Assembly: GCF_030580855.1 (NCBI RefSeq) | Contig: NZ_JAUQOP010000005.1 | Location: 152,439 to 216,438, forward strand | Length of the DNA: 64,000 bases | Origin: Pseudomonas citrullilanati | Lineage (GTDB): Bacteria; Pseudomonadota; Gammaproteobacteria; Pseudomonadales; Pseudomonadaceae | Reading direction: 5' to 3' | Shown here: piece after piece, positions 32,873-41,932 of the stretch | How the letters are laid out: the number at the start of each line of letters is the position of its first letter | Position numbering within the stretch: position 1 is the stretch's first letter | Notes under the pieces: generated by a model | The model's input: the letters and a program-made list of their open reading frames with translations, nothing else | What the model was told of the DNA's origin: nothing | The model's database searches: none | Position numbers and translations under genes: made by a program

Positions 32873-33862
32873 TTACTCCCCCGCCTTCTGCGGATTCAAC
32901 CAGCCCCGGACCCGACGAAACAATTGCTCCTGGTCCGCCGCCAGATTGGGCAGGGCCTTGAGGGCGACTTGGCTGAAGGTCGAGTCCTTCAAGCGTTTGC
33001 TCGCTTGCAAGCGCTCCAGCGCCGCGTTGCGGTCCAGCGGCTTGTCCATGTAGAAAAGGTCGGCGGTCGCCAGTTTCAGGGTCGGTGTCAGTTCGGCCAG
33101 GCCAGGCTTGGCGGCGGGCGGGACCTGGGCTGCCACCATCACGAAGCGTTCGACTTGCGGCGGTTGCCGTTCATTCAGGTAGCGCGCGGCCCAATAGGCC
33201 CCGGTACCATGGCCCAGCAGCACGATGTGGCGCGCACTCTGCTGTTCGGCGAAGGCCAGGGCCGCGTCGATGCGGGCGAAGATGCGCTCGGCATCGGCCT
33301 TGGCGTGTTCTTCACCGGTTTCGGCGACTACCGGATCCACCGCGTCGGCTTCGCCCCCGGCCACTTGTTCGATCGGCGCCGCCGTGGTGGCATCCGGTGC
33401 CGCGGCGGCGGTGTCGGCCGGTTTGGTTTCCGGGGGTGTTTCCACCCGCGGCGCGATCACGTCGCTTTGCAGGTCGGGGAGAGTGATACTCAGGCTGCTC
33501 CACGCCACATCCGGGAGTTTTTTGCGCAGTGGGCCGATGACGTGCGGCCAGTCAGCCGTTTCGCCAGCGCCGGGGACCAGGATGACCGCGCCTTTCGGGT
33601 CGCTGCTGTTGGCCGGTTTCCAGAGGGCCAGGAAAGTGTCGCCGCCGGTTTGCAGCGACTGTTGCTCCTGGGCAGGCACTGTTCGTTCCAGGGCTGTGGC
33701 GTCTTCCTGGCTGCGCTCGAGCAGCGGCTGGCGCTCGACGGGCTTTTCGGCCGGTTGCTCCGCAGCGGCGGGAGCCGGTTCGCTGGCCTGTGCAGAAAAG
33801 GACCCCGGCAGGATCAGCGACAGGCACAATGCTGGCAAGGCCAGGCGGTAAACAGAGGGCAT
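32873..33862 (-). CDS. DUF3530 family protein, predicted secreted alpha/beta-hydrolase-like
   Basis: 329 residues from ATG 33862 (a second ATG lies 12 bases upstream). A signal peptide ends near SFSAQASE, followed by a Pro/Ala/Glu-rich linker. The core has GAVILVPGAGETADWP and IVLLGHGTGAYWAARYL, which resemble the oxyanion loop and nucleophile elbow of alpha/beta hydrolases; but the elbow is GHGTG, with His in place of the usual Ser, so ordinary esterase activity is doubtful. A homologue sits between the DnaJ gene and agtS in P. aeruginosa too, as I recall. Function unknown. Confidence 0.8.
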   Translation of the reverse strand: MPSVYRLALPALCLSLILPGSFSAQASEPAPAAAEQPAEKPVERQPLLERSQEDATALERTVPAQEQQSLQTGGDTFLALWKPANSSDPKGAVILVPGAGETADWPHVIGPLRKKLPDVAWSSLSITLPDLQSDVIAPRVETPPETKPADTAAAAPDATTAAPIEQVAGGEADAVDPVVAETGEEHAKADAERIFARIDAALAFAEQQSARHIVLLGHGTGAYWAARYLNERQPPQVERFVMVAAQVPPAAKPGLAELTPTLKLATADLFYMDKPLDRNAALERLQASKRLKDSTFSQVALKALPNLAADQEQLFRRVRGWLNPQKAGE

Positions 33863-33936
33863 CGGATATTCCATGACCAGAAGTGGTTCCGGCAGCCTAA
33901 TGGGTTGGTCAGTATTTGTCAGTGCATGAGACTTCG

Positions 33937-36333
33937 ATGATGCGTTTTTGCTGCCTGTGGGTTATCGGCTGTTTGTGGCTTCCCTTGATGGCGTGGGCCG
34001 CGCCCGCGCCACCGACGAACGGGGTCCAGCTCAGCGAGCAACAGCGCCAGTGGCTGGCGCAGCACCCGCAATTGCGGGTCGGCCTGGTATTGCAGGCCCC
34101 CTATGCGCAATATGACCGGCGCCTGCAACGCTTGTCCGGCACGAACGTCGAGCTGATGCAGTGGCTGGGCAAGGCGTTGAATGTGGAGCTGAGCTGGCGC
34201 AACTTCCAGGACACCGCCCAGTTGGAAGCGGCGCTGCGGGACGGCGAGGTGGATGTCGCGCCGGGCCTCACCCAGTCGCCGAGCGGGCTTCGGCTCTGGC
34301 AGTTTTCCGATTCCTATATGCGCGTGCCGCAATTGATCGTCGGCGAGCAGAAAGGCGCCGAGGGCGTGGAGCTGGAAAAACTCGATCCCCAGGTTCGCGT
34401 GGCCGTGCGCATGCCCAGCGCCACCGCGGATTACCTGCGCAACACCTATCCGATGCTGAACCTGCAAGGTGTGCCGATGGAGCGCGAGGCCCTGCAGTTG
34501 CTGCTCAGCCAGCAGGCCCGCTACGCCGTGGTCGACGAGGCGCAGTTGGGGAGGCTGATGGTCGAGCCGGAGTTCGCCGGCTTGGTGGTGGTCGGCGACA
34601 TCGGCCTGCCGCAGCTCTTGCGGGTGGCCACGCGCCGGGACTGGCCGGAACTGGCCGAGCTCATCGACAGCGGCTTGCAAGCGATTCCGGCCAAGGAGCT
34701 GGAGCAACTGCACAGTCGCTGGCTCAAGCCCAAGTACCCACGCCTGACCGAGACCCCGGGCTTCTGGCAAAACCTCACCCTGCTGATGCTGGCCCTGGCA
34801 TTGAGCTGCATCGCCATTGTCTTCTGGCAACGTCGCCAGCAGCGTGCATTGGAGCGTCGCCTGCGGGCCGCGCGCGAGGACATCGCCCAGCGAGCCGCCA
34901 GCGAGGAAGCCTTGCGCCTGACGCAGTTTTCCATTGACCAGAGCACGGTGGGCATCCTCTGGGTCAATTGGGATAGCCACGTGCGCTATGCCAACCGTGC
35001 CGCCGAAACCATGCTCGGCTATGCCCCTGGCGCCATCATCGACCGGCCCCTGATCGACTTCGAGCCGGGCCTGCACATGGATCGCTGGCTGAACCTGTGG
35101 AAGCGCGCCCGCGCCAGCGAGGGCGAGCCGCTGAGTTTCGAGACCGAATGCGTGCGAGCCGATGGCAGCATCCTGCCGGCCGACGTGTCCTTGAGCTTCC
35201 TGCGTTTTCGCGATGCCGAATACCTGGTGGTCTACCTCAACGACGTGACCGAGCGTCGACGTGCACTGGCGGCCCTGCGCGAAAGCGAGGCGCGCTTGCA
35301 GGGCATCGCCGCCAACGTGCCGGGCCTGGTGTTTCGCCTGGAGCGGGCCCCGGGGAGCGGCCAGATCGATTTTGCCTACATCAGCGAAGGCAGCGAGAGC
35401 CTGGTGGGGTATTCCCCCGCGACCCTCGCCCGCAGCGATACCGGGCTGCGCAGCCTGGTGCATCCGCAGGACAAGGCCAGTTACCACCGCACCCAGGACC
35501 AGGCGCTGGACAGCGACAGTGATTGGTCGTGGCAGGGTCGCATCCTGACCCGCGAAGGCCAGGAGCGCTGGGCCGAGATCAAGGCGATCACTCGGCGTCT
35601 CGAGGACGGTGCCTACGTCTGGGACGGCATTGTCTGGGACATCACCGACAGCAAGCGCATCGAGTTGGAACTGGCCAGTTCCCGGGAGCAGTTGCGCGAA
35701 TTGTCGGCGCACCTGGAAAGCGTGCGGGAAGAGGAAAAGGCGCGCATTGCCCGGGAAGTCCACGACGAATTGGGGCAGATGTTGACGGTGTTGAAGCTGG
35801 AAACATCCATGTGCGAACTGGCCTACGCGCAGTTGGATCCGGGCCTTCAGGAGCGACTCAACAGCATGAAGCGCCTGATCGCCCAATTGTTTCAACTGGT
35901 GCGGGACGTGGCGACGGCCTTGCGGCCGCCGATCCTCGACGCCGGCATCGCCTCGGCCATCGAATGGCAGGCCCGGCGCTTCGAGGCCCGCACGCAGATT
36001 CCTTGCCTGGTGCAGGTGCCGGACAATCTGCCGCCCCTGAGCGACGCCAAGGCCATCGGCCTGTTCCGGATTCTCCAGGAAGCGCTGACCAATGTGATGC
36101 GCCATGCCCAGGCGCACACCGTGGAGCTGACGCTGGCGCGCGAAGGCGATGAATTGTGCCTGACCGTCAGCGACGACGGTGTAGGATTCATTGCAGCGAC
36201 TGGTCGGCCGACATCCTTTGGCCTGGTGGGCATGCGCGAGCGTGTGTTGATCATGGGCGGGCGATTGTCCCTGGACAGTGAGCCGGGGGAGGGCACCACA
36301 CTCGCGGTCCGGGTGCCGTTGGACGAGAGCTGA
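33937..36333 (+). CDS. agtS: Sensor histidine kinase AgtS
   Basis: Inner-membrane sensor of about 798 residues. A signal peptide is followed by a periplasmic type-3 solute-binding domain (about 40-255), a transmembrane helix (about 280-300), two PAS domains (about 330-570), a HisKA_3 dimerisation domain with the phospho-acceptor in AREVHDELGQ, and a HATPase domain with DDGVGF. ATG 33937 is taken because it starts the signal peptide; an in-frame TTG lies 21 bases upstream. In P. aeruginosa AgtSR responds to 5-aminovalerate and GABA and activates agtABCD. Named by domain order plus neighbours. Confidence 0.88.
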   Translation: MMRFCCLWVIGCLWLPLMAWAAPAPPTNGVQLSEQQRQWLAQHPQLRVGLVLQAPYAQYDRRLQRLSGTNVELMQWLGKALNVELSWRNFQDTAQLEAALRDGEVDVAPGLTQSPSGLRLWQFSDSYMRVPQLIVGEQKGAEGVELEKLDPQVRVAVRMPSATADYLRNTYPMLNLQGVPMEREALQLLLSQQARYAVVDEAQLGRLMVEPEFAGLVVVGDIGLPQLLRVATRRDWPELAELIDSGLQAIPAKELEQLHSRWLKPKYPRLTETPGFWQNLTLLMLALALSCIAIVFWQRRQQRALERRLRAAREDIAQRAASEEALRLTQFSIDQSTVGILWVNWDSHVRYANRAAETMLGYAPGAIIDRPLIDFEPGLHMDRWLNLWKRARASEGEPLSFETECVRADGSILPADVSLSFLRFRDAEYLVVYLNDVTERRRALAALRESEARLQGIAANVPGLVFRLERAPGSGQIDFAYISEGSESLVGYSPATLARSDTGLRSLVHPQDKASYHRTQDQALDSDSDWSWQGRILTREGQERWAEIKAITRRLEDGAYVWDGIVWDITDSKRIELELASSREQLRELSAHLESVREEEKARIAREVHDELGQMLTVLKLETSMCELAYAQLDPGLQERLNSMKRLIAQLFQLVRDVATALRPPILDAGIASAIEWQARRFEARTQIPCLVQVPDNLPPLSDAKAIGLFRILQEALTNVMRHAQAHTVELTLAREGDELCLTVSDDGVGFIAATGRPTSFGLVGMRERVLIMGGRLSLDSEPGEGTTLAVRVPLDES

Positions 36334-36340
36334 AAGCCCC

Positions 36341-36410
36341 TTCGCGAGCAGGCTCGCTCCCACAGGACGGTGTGGGGCGCTATCCATGGGGAAGCGAGGC
36401 CGCTCGCGAA
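36341..36410. repeat. REP element between agtS and agtR
   Basis: One complete REP arm (CGCGAGCAGGCTCGCTCCCACAG) and a degenerate inverted partner (GAAGCGAGGCCGCTCGCGAA). It splits the sensor from its regulator. Confidence 0.85.
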
Positions 36411-36432
36411 CGATTCTGAACAGGAGAAAACC

Positions 36433-37062
36433 GTGATCCGTGTACTGGTAGCCGAAGACCACACCATCGTGCGCGAAGGCATCAAGCAATTGATCGGCCT
36501 GGCCAAGGACCTGGTGGTGGCGGGCGAAGCAAGCAATGGCGAGCAACTGCTCGATATCCTGCGCCAGGTGCCCTGCGAGGTCGTGCTGCTGGACATTTCC
36601 ATGCCGGGCGTCAACGGCCTGGAAGCGATTCCGCGGATCCGTGCGCTGAACAACCCGCCGGCGATCCTGGTGCTGTCGATGCACGACGAGGCGCAAATGG
36701 CCGCGCGCGCCCTGAAGGTCGGCGCCGCGGGCTATGCCACCAAGGACAGCGACCCGGCCCTGCTGCTCATGGCGATTCGCAAAGTGGCGGCCGGCGGTCG
36801 CTACATAGACCCGGAGCTGGCGGATCGCATGGTGTTCGAAGTCGGCCTGACCGACACCCGCCCTCTGCACTCGTTGTTGTCCGAGCGCGAGTTCTCGGTC
36901 TTCGAGCGCCTGGCCCATGGCGCCAACGTCAACGACATCGCCCAGCAACTGGCCTTGAGCAGCAAGACCATCAGCACCCACAAGGCGCGGCTGATGCAGA
37001 AACTCAACATCACCTCGCTGGCCGAGCTGGTGAAGTATGCGATGGAGCACAAGCTGCTCTAA
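36433..37062 (+). CDS. agtR: LuxR-type response regulator AgtR
   Basis: 209 residues. Receiver domain with acidic Glu8/Asp9 pocket and phospho-acceptor Asp54 (VVLLDISMPG), then a LuxR/NarL helix-turn-helix (NVNDIAQQLALSSKTISTHKARL). The start is GTG 36433, preceded by AGGAGA at six bases; the longer ATG frame begins inside the REP element and is unlikely. Cognate regulator of AgtS. Confidence 0.9.
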   Translation: MIRVLVAEDHTIVREGIKQLIGLAKDLVVAGEASNGEQLLDILRQVPCEVVLLDISMPGVNGLEAIPRIRALNNPPAILVLSMHDEAQMAARALKVGAAGYATKDSDPALLLMAIRKVAAGGRYIDPELADRMVFEVGLTDTRPLHSLLSEREFSVFERLAHGANVNDIAQQLALSSKTISTHKARLMQKLNITSLAELVKYAMEHKLL

Positions 37063-37080
37063 CGTCCGCACTTTCCCCTT

Positions 37081-37170
37081 GTGGGAGCGAGCTTGCTCGC
37101 GATAGCGGCGGCACATTCAATATTGATGTCGGCTGACACTGCGCAATCGCGAGCAAGCTCGCTCCCACAG
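37081..37170. repeat. REPIN between agtR and agtA
   Basis: Perfect-looking inverted pair of GTGGGAGCGAGCTTGCTCGCGAT arms with a unique centre. Just after the agtR stop. Confidence 0.92.
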
Positions 37171-37282
37171 GTTCTGTGGGTTGGCATACCCATTTGCGAC
37201 ACACCCCGACAGCGCTTTTCGCCCCTGCTTGCAGCTTGCCGCTTCAAACTCGCCACTGCTCTTATCCAATCCCGCCATCCGT

Positions 37283-37298
37283 GTAGGGCAATCCCTAC
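37283..37298. promoter_or_regulatory. Candidate AgtR operator upstream of agtA
   Basis: Perfect inverted repeat GTAGGG-CAAT-CCCTAC in an otherwise unstructured 347-base gap, about 90 bases upstream of the predicted agtA transcription start. NarL-type regulators bind such short palindromes. No second copy was noticed in the window. Confidence 0.4.
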
Positions 37299-37344
37299 CC
37301 CGACTCTTCCATCCGTCTGAGGCGATTCTCTCCTGCGCCCCGAT

Positions 37345-37372
37345 TTGCGCGGGGACAAGGCTCCACTAGGCT
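37345..37372 (+). promoter_or_regulatory. Candidate agtA promoter
   Basis: TTGCGC and TAGGCT separated by 16 bases, 37 bases before the agtA ATG. Weak match to consensus, as expected for an activated promoter. Confidence 0.3.
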
Positions 37373-37409
37373 TGATTCACAAGCAGTCATCAATACAAAA
37401 GGTGCGGGT

Positions 37410-38534
37410 ATGAGCCAGGTCGATTCAAGCGCGGGGGCCAGCGATGTGCTGGTCAGCTTTCGTGGTGTGCAAAAGAGCTACGATGGCGAGAACCTGATCG
37501 TCAAGGACCTCAACCTCGACATCCGCAAAGGCGAATTCCTTACCCTGCTCGGGCCGTCCGGCTCCGGCAAGACCACCAGCCTGATGATGCTCGCCGGGTT
37601 CGAAACCCCGACGGCCGGTGAAATCCAGCTGGCCGGGCGCGCCATCAACCATGTGCCGCCGCACAAGCGCGACATTGGCATGGTGTTCCAGAACTACGCA
37701 CTGTTCCCCCACATGACCGTCGCCGAAAACCTGGCGTTCCCGCTGACCGTGCGTGGCCTGAACAAGAGCGACGTGAGCGACCGGGTCAAGCGCGTGCTGA
37801 GCATGGTCCAGCTGGACACCTTCGCCCAACGCTACCCGGCGCAATTGTCCGGCGGCCAGCAGCAGCGGGTGGCACTGGCCCGGGCGCTGGTGTTCGAACC
37901 GCAGTTGGTGCTGATGGACGAACCCCTCGGGGCGCTGGACAAGCAACTGCGCGAACACATGCAGATGGAGATCAAGCACCTGCACCAGCGCCTGGGCGTG
38001 ACCGTGGTCTACGTGACCCACGACCAGGGCGAAGCCCTGACCATGTCCGACCGCGTGGCGGTGTTCCACCAAGGCGAGATCCAGCAGATCGCCCCGCCGC
38101 GCACGCTCTACGAAGAGCCGAAGAACACCTTCGTCGCCAACTTCATCGGCGAGAACAATCGCCTCAGCGGCCGCCTGCACAGCCAGACCGGCGACCGCTG
38201 CCTGGTGGAGCTGGGGCGTGGCGAGAAGGTCGAGGCGCTGGCGGTCAATGTCGGCCAGCCCGGCGAGCCGGTGACCCTGTCGATCCGCCCGGAGCGGGTC
38301 AGCCTCAACGGCGCAAGCGAACAATGTGTCAACCGCTTCTCAGGGAGGGTGGCGGAATTCATCTATCTGGGCGACCACGTCCGGGTTCGCCTGGAAGTCT
38401 GCGGCAAGAACGACTTCTTCGTGAAACAGCCGATTGCTGAGCTCGATCCCGGGCTCGCCGTCGGGGACGTGGTTCCGCTTGGCTGGCAAGTCGAGCATGT
38501 GCGTGCGCTCGATCCCCTTTTAGAGGCGAATTGA
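37410..38534 (+). CDS. agtA: ABC transporter ATP-binding protein AgtA
   Basis: 374 residues, PotA-like. Walker A GPSGSGKT (about residues 47-54), signature LSGGQQQRVALARAL, Walker B VLMDEPLGALD and the switch His in VTHDQGEAL. A C-terminal TOBE domain occupies the last 100 residues. AAAGGTG precedes the ATG. It energises import of 5-aminovalerate/GABA in the P. aeruginosa counterpart; polyamine-type substrates are the alternative. Confidence 0.88.
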   Translation: MSQVDSSAGASDVLVSFRGVQKSYDGENLIVKDLNLDIRKGEFLTLLGPSGSGKTTSLMMLAGFETPTAGEIQLAGRAINHVPPHKRDIGMVFQNYALFPHMTVAENLAFPLTVRGLNKSDVSDRVKRVLSMVQLDTFAQRYPAQLSGGQQQRVALARALVFEPQLVLMDEPLGALDKQLREHMQMEIKHLHQRLGVTVVYVTHDQGEALTMSDRVAVFHQGEIQQIAPPRTLYEEPKNTFVANFIGENNRLSGRLHSQTGDRCLVELGRGEKVEALAVNVGQPGEPVTLSIRPERVSLNGASEQCVNRFSGRVAEFIYLGDHVRVRLEVCGKNDFFVKQPIAELDPGLAVGDVVPLGWQVEHVRALDPLLEAN

Positions 38535-38583
38535 TCGCCCCCTGCTGTACCAACACCAACCCTGCACGTGGAGAGAACAATAA

Positions 38584-39627
38584 ATGTTGAGATCCCTGAA
38601 GTTCACAGCCCTGACCCTGGGCATGATGGGTGCGGCAAGCGCCATGGCGGCGGGCCCGGACCTGACCGTGGTGTCTTTTGGCGGGGCGAACAAGGCGGCG
38701 CAGGTCAAGGCCTTCTATGCACCCTGGGAAGCGGCCGGCCATGGCAAGATCGTGGCGGGCGAGTACAACGGTGAAATGGCCAAGGTCAAGGCCATGGTCG
38801 ACACCAAGAGCGTCTCCTGGGACCTGGTGGAAGTCGAGTCTCCGGAATTGTCCCGTGGTTGCGACGAAGACATGTTCGAGCAACTGGACCCGGCCCTGTT
38901 CGGCAAGACCGAAGACTACGTCAAGGGCGCCATCCAGCCGTGCGGCGTAGGCTTCTTCGTGTGGTCGACCGTCCTGGCCTACAACGCCGACAAGCTGAAG
39001 ACCGCCCCGACCAGTTGGGCCGACTTCTGGGACACCAAGCAATTCCCGGGCAAGCGTGGCCTGCGCAAGGGCGCCAAGTACACCCTGGAATTCGCCCTGA
39101 TGGCCGACGGCGTCGCGCCAAAAGACGTCTACAAGGTGCTGGCCGGCAAGGATGGCCAGGACCGCGCGTTCAAGAAACTCGACGAACTCAAGCCGAACAT
39201 CCAGTGGTGGGAAGCGGGCGCCCAGCCGCCGCAATACCTGGCTTCCGGTGACGTGGTCATGAGCTCGGCCTACAACGGCCGGATCGCCGCGGTACAGAAG
39301 GAAAGCAACCTGAAAGTGGTGTGGAACGGCGGTATCTACGACTTCGATGCCTGGGCCATCCCGCGCGGCCTGGACAAGACCCGTGCGGAAGCTGCGAAGA
39401 AATTCATCGCCTTCTCGGTGGCGCCGCAACAGCAGAAGACCTACTCGGAAAACATCGCCTACGGCCCAGCCAACACCCAGGCCGTGCCGTTGCTGGCCAA
39501 GGACGTGCTGAAAGACATGCCGACCACCCCGGAAAACATCGCCAACCAGGTGCAGATCGACGTCAGCTTCTGGGCTGACAACGGTGAGCAACTGGAGCAG
39601 CGCTTCAACGCCTGGGCGGCGAAGTAA
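38584..39627 (+). CDS. agtB: Periplasmic substrate-binding protein AgtB
   Basis: 347 residues with a signal peptide (about 1-22, ending AMAA). It has the type-2 fold features of spermidine/putrescine-like binding proteins: VVSFGGANKAAQ at the start, MSSAYNGRIAAV mid-protein. GGAGAG precedes the ATG. Two conserved Cys (near WDLVEVESPELSRGC and IQPCG) could form a disulfide. Binds the imported substrate for AgtC/AgtD. Confidence 0.87.
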   Translation: MLRSLKFTALTLGMMGAASAMAAGPDLTVVSFGGANKAAQVKAFYAPWEAAGHGKIVAGEYNGEMAKVKAMVDTKSVSWDLVEVESPELSRGCDEDMFEQLDPALFGKTEDYVKGAIQPCGVGFFVWSTVLAYNADKLKTAPTSWADFWDTKQFPGKRGLRKGAKYTLEFALMADGVAPKDVYKVLAGKDGQDRAFKKLDELKPNIQWWEAGAQPPQYLASGDVVMSSAYNGRIAAVQKESNLKVVWNGGIYDFDAWAIPRGLDKTRAEAAKKFIAFSVAPQQQKTYSENIAYGPANTQAVPLLAKDVLKDMPTTPENIANQVQIDVSFWADNGEQLEQRFNAWAAK

Positions 39628-39657
39628 CCCGACGGTCTGAAACCAGATGAGATCCAT

Positions 39658-39745
39658 GTGGGAGCGAGCTTGCTCGCGATAGCGGTCTGCCAGGCACATC
39701 AATCTTGAATGTGCCGCAGCCATCGCGAGCAAGCTCGCTCCCACA
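39658..39745. repeat. REPIN between agtB and agtC
   Basis: Inverted GTGGGAGCGAGCTTGCTCGCGAT arms with a unique centre, inside the transporter operon right after the binding-protein gene. Confidence 0.92.
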
Positions 39746-39779
39746 GGTTCTTTCATCGACCCGGGTGTTCCAGAACAAC

Positions 39780-39799
39780 AGGGGCGGCACACCGCCCCT
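39780..39799. terminator. Perfect GC hairpin before agtC
   Basis: AGGGGCGG-CACA-CCGCCCCT, 30 bases before the agtC ATG and followed by an A-rich rather than U-rich stretch. Together with the REPIN it probably limits read-through or protects the upstream mRNA end. Confidence 0.6.
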
Positions 39800-39829
39800 G
39801 TAACGATAAAAAGATTTGCGGAGTTCGCC

Positions 39830-41077
39830 ATGGCCATCGCCGTTCCACTGAACGCGGGCACCAGCCCCAACCTGAAGCAGCGGCTCAAGCGCGCCGAGCG
39901 GGTCAACCGCTGGAAGGCCCAGGCCTTGATCGCGCCGTTGGTGCTGTTTCTGCTGCTGGTGTTCCTCGTGCCCATCGTGGCGCTGTTGTTCAAGAGCGTC
40001 AGCAACCCCGAAGTGGTCGGCGCCATGCCGCGCACCGTGGCGGCCATTGCAACGTGGGACGGACGGGGCTTGCCGGGCGAACCGGTGTACAAGGCCGCCA
40101 GCGAGGACCTCGCCGAAGCCCGGAAGAACCAGACCCTGGGCGACCTGTCCAAGCGCCTGAACATGGAATCGGCCGGCTATCGCAGCCTGCTGACCAAGAC
40201 GGCCCGCGCCTTGCCGTTTGCCGCCGAGCCGGCCTCCTACAAGGAAGCCTTGGAAAACCTCGACGAGCGTTGGGGCGACCCGGCGTACTGGCAGGTGATC
40301 CGTCGCAACACCAGTAACGTCACCCTCTATTACCTGTTGGCGTCCGTCGATCACCGCATCGACGACCTCGGCGAACTGGCCCCGGCCACCCCCGACCAGG
40401 CGATCTACCTGGACATTTTCGCCCGGACCTTCTGGATGGGCCTGATCATCACCGCGATTTGCCTGGTGCTGGCCTACCCACTGGCCTACCTGCTGGCGAA
40501 CCTGCCGGCGCGCCAGAGCAACCTGCTGATGATCCTGGTGCTGCTGCCGTTCTGGACCTCGATCCTGGTGCGGGTGGCGGCGTGGATCGTGCTGCTGCAA
40601 TCGGGTGGCTTGATCAACAGCGCCCTGATGGCCATGGGCGTGATCGACAAGCCGCTGGAGCTGGTGTTCAACCGCACCGGCGTGTACATCTCCATGGTCC
40701 ACATCCTGCTGCCGTTCATGATCCTGCCGATCTACAGCGTGATGAAGGGCATCTCGCCCACCTACATGCGGGCGGCGATTTCCCTGGGCTGCCACCCGTT
40801 CGCCAGTTTCTGGCGAGTGTACTTCCCGCAGACCTACGCCGGCGTTGGCGCCGGTTGCCTGCTGGTGTTCATCCTCGCCATCGGCTACTACATCACTCCG
40901 GCCCTGCTGGGCAGCCCGAACGACCAGATGGTCAGCTACTTCGTCGCGTTCTACACCAACACCAGCATCAACTGGGGCATGGCCACGGCACTCGGCGGCT
41001 TGCTGTTGCTGGCGACCATCGTGCTTTATCTGATTTACAGCTGGCTGGTGGGCGCCAGTCGCCTGCGCCTGAGCTAA
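39830..41077 (+). CDS. agtC: ABC transporter permease AgtC
   Basis: 415 residues, PotB-like. One transmembrane helix near residues 30-55, then a long periplasmic loop (about 60-185), then five more helices; the EAA-type cytoplasmic motif is in AAISLGCHPFASFWRVYFP. The long first loop is typical of this subgroup. Pairs with AgtD. Confidence 0.88.
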   Translation: MAIAVPLNAGTSPNLKQRLKRAERVNRWKAQALIAPLVLFLLLVFLVPIVALLFKSVSNPEVVGAMPRTVAAIATWDGRGLPGEPVYKAASEDLAEARKNQTLGDLSKRLNMESAGYRSLLTKTARALPFAAEPASYKEALENLDERWGDPAYWQVIRRNTSNVTLYYLLASVDHRIDDLGELAPATPDQAIYLDIFARTFWMGLIITAICLVLAYPLAYLLANLPARQSNLLMILVLLPFWTSILVRVAAWIVLLQSGGLINSALMAMGVIDKPLELVFNRTGVYISMVHILLPFMILPIYSVMKGISPTYMRAAISLGCHPFASFWRVYFPQTYAGVGAGCLLVFILAIGYYITPALLGSPNDQMVSYFVAFYTNTSINWGMATALGGLLLLATIVLYLIYSWLVGASRLRLS

Positions 41078-41090
41078 GGGGAGATTGAAA

Positions 41091-41915
41091 ATGGTGAGTC
41101 CTTACATGTCCCCCGTGGAGCGGGTGTGGTTCTACTGCTTGCGCACACTGTGCGGGCTGATCCTGTTGTTCCTGATCCTTCCGGTGCTGGTGATCGTCCC
41201 GTTGTCGTTCAACTCCGGCAGTTTCCTGGTGTACCCGCTGCAAGGCTTCTCGCTGCAGTGGTACCACGATTTCTTCGCCTCGGCCGAATGGATGCGCGCG
41301 CTGAAGAACAGCATCATCGTGGCCCCGGCGGCGACGTTGCTGGCGATGGTCTTCGGCACGCTGGCGGCCATCGGCCTGACCCGCGGGGATTTCCCGGGCA
41401 AGGCGCTGGTGATGGCGCTGGTGATTTCGCCCATGGTGGTGCCGGTGGTGATCATCGGGGTCGCCAGCTACCTGTTTTTCGCGCCGTTGGGGATGGGTAA
41501 CAGTTTCGCCTCGCTGATCGTGGTCCATGCGGTGCTGGGCGTGCCGTTCGTCATCATCACGGTGTCGGCGACCTTGCAGGGGTTCAACCACAACCTGGTG
41601 CGCGCCGCCGCCAGCCTTGGCGCTTCGCCGCTGACCGCTTTCCGTCGGGTGACATTGCCGCTGATCGCACCGGGGGTGATCTCCGGTGCGCTGTTCGCCT
41701 TCGCGACGTCGTTCGATGAGGTGGTGGTGACCCTGTTCCTGGCGGGCCCTGAGCAGGCGACGCTGCCACGGCAGATGTTCAGCGGTATCCGCGAAAACCT
41801 CAGCCCCACCATTGCCGCGGCGGCGACGTTGTTGATCGCCTTCTCGGTGATCCTGCTGCTGACCCTGGAGTGGCTGCGCGGACGCAGCGAGAAACTGCGC
41901 ACTACCCAGGCCTGA
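41091..41915 (+). CDS. agtD: ABC transporter permease AgtD
   Basis: 274 residues, PotC-like, six helices, with the EAA motif AAASLGASPLTAFRRVTLPLI. I take ATG 41091, which has GGGGAG eight bases upstream; an in-frame TTG is six bases earlier. Fourteen bases after agtC. Confidence 0.9.
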   Translation: MVSPYMSPVERVWFYCLRTLCGLILLFLILPVLVIVPLSFNSGSFLVYPLQGFSLQWYHDFFASAEWMRALKNSIIVAPAATLLAMVFGTLAAIGLTRGDFPGKALVMALVISPMVVPVVIIGVASYLFFAPLGMGNSFASLIVVHAVLGVPFVIITVSATLQGFNHNLVRAAASLGASPLTAFRRVTLPLIAPGVISGALFAFATSFDEVVVTLFLAGPEQATLPRQMFSGIRENLSPTIAAAATLLIAFSVILLLTLEWLRGRSEKLRTTQA

Positions 41916-41932
41916 CAGCTACTGCGGGGCCT

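Noticed and set aside
33919..37116. A 1065-codon open frame on the minus strand across agtS and agtR
   Set aside because: It is antisense to two clear genes, its composition is the Gln/His/Arg/Ala-rich type produced by reading GC-rich coding DNA backwards, and it has no domain motifs.
38359..40164. 601-codon minus-strand frame across agtB
   Set aside because: Antisense to agtA/agtB and passes through the REPIN; no motifs.
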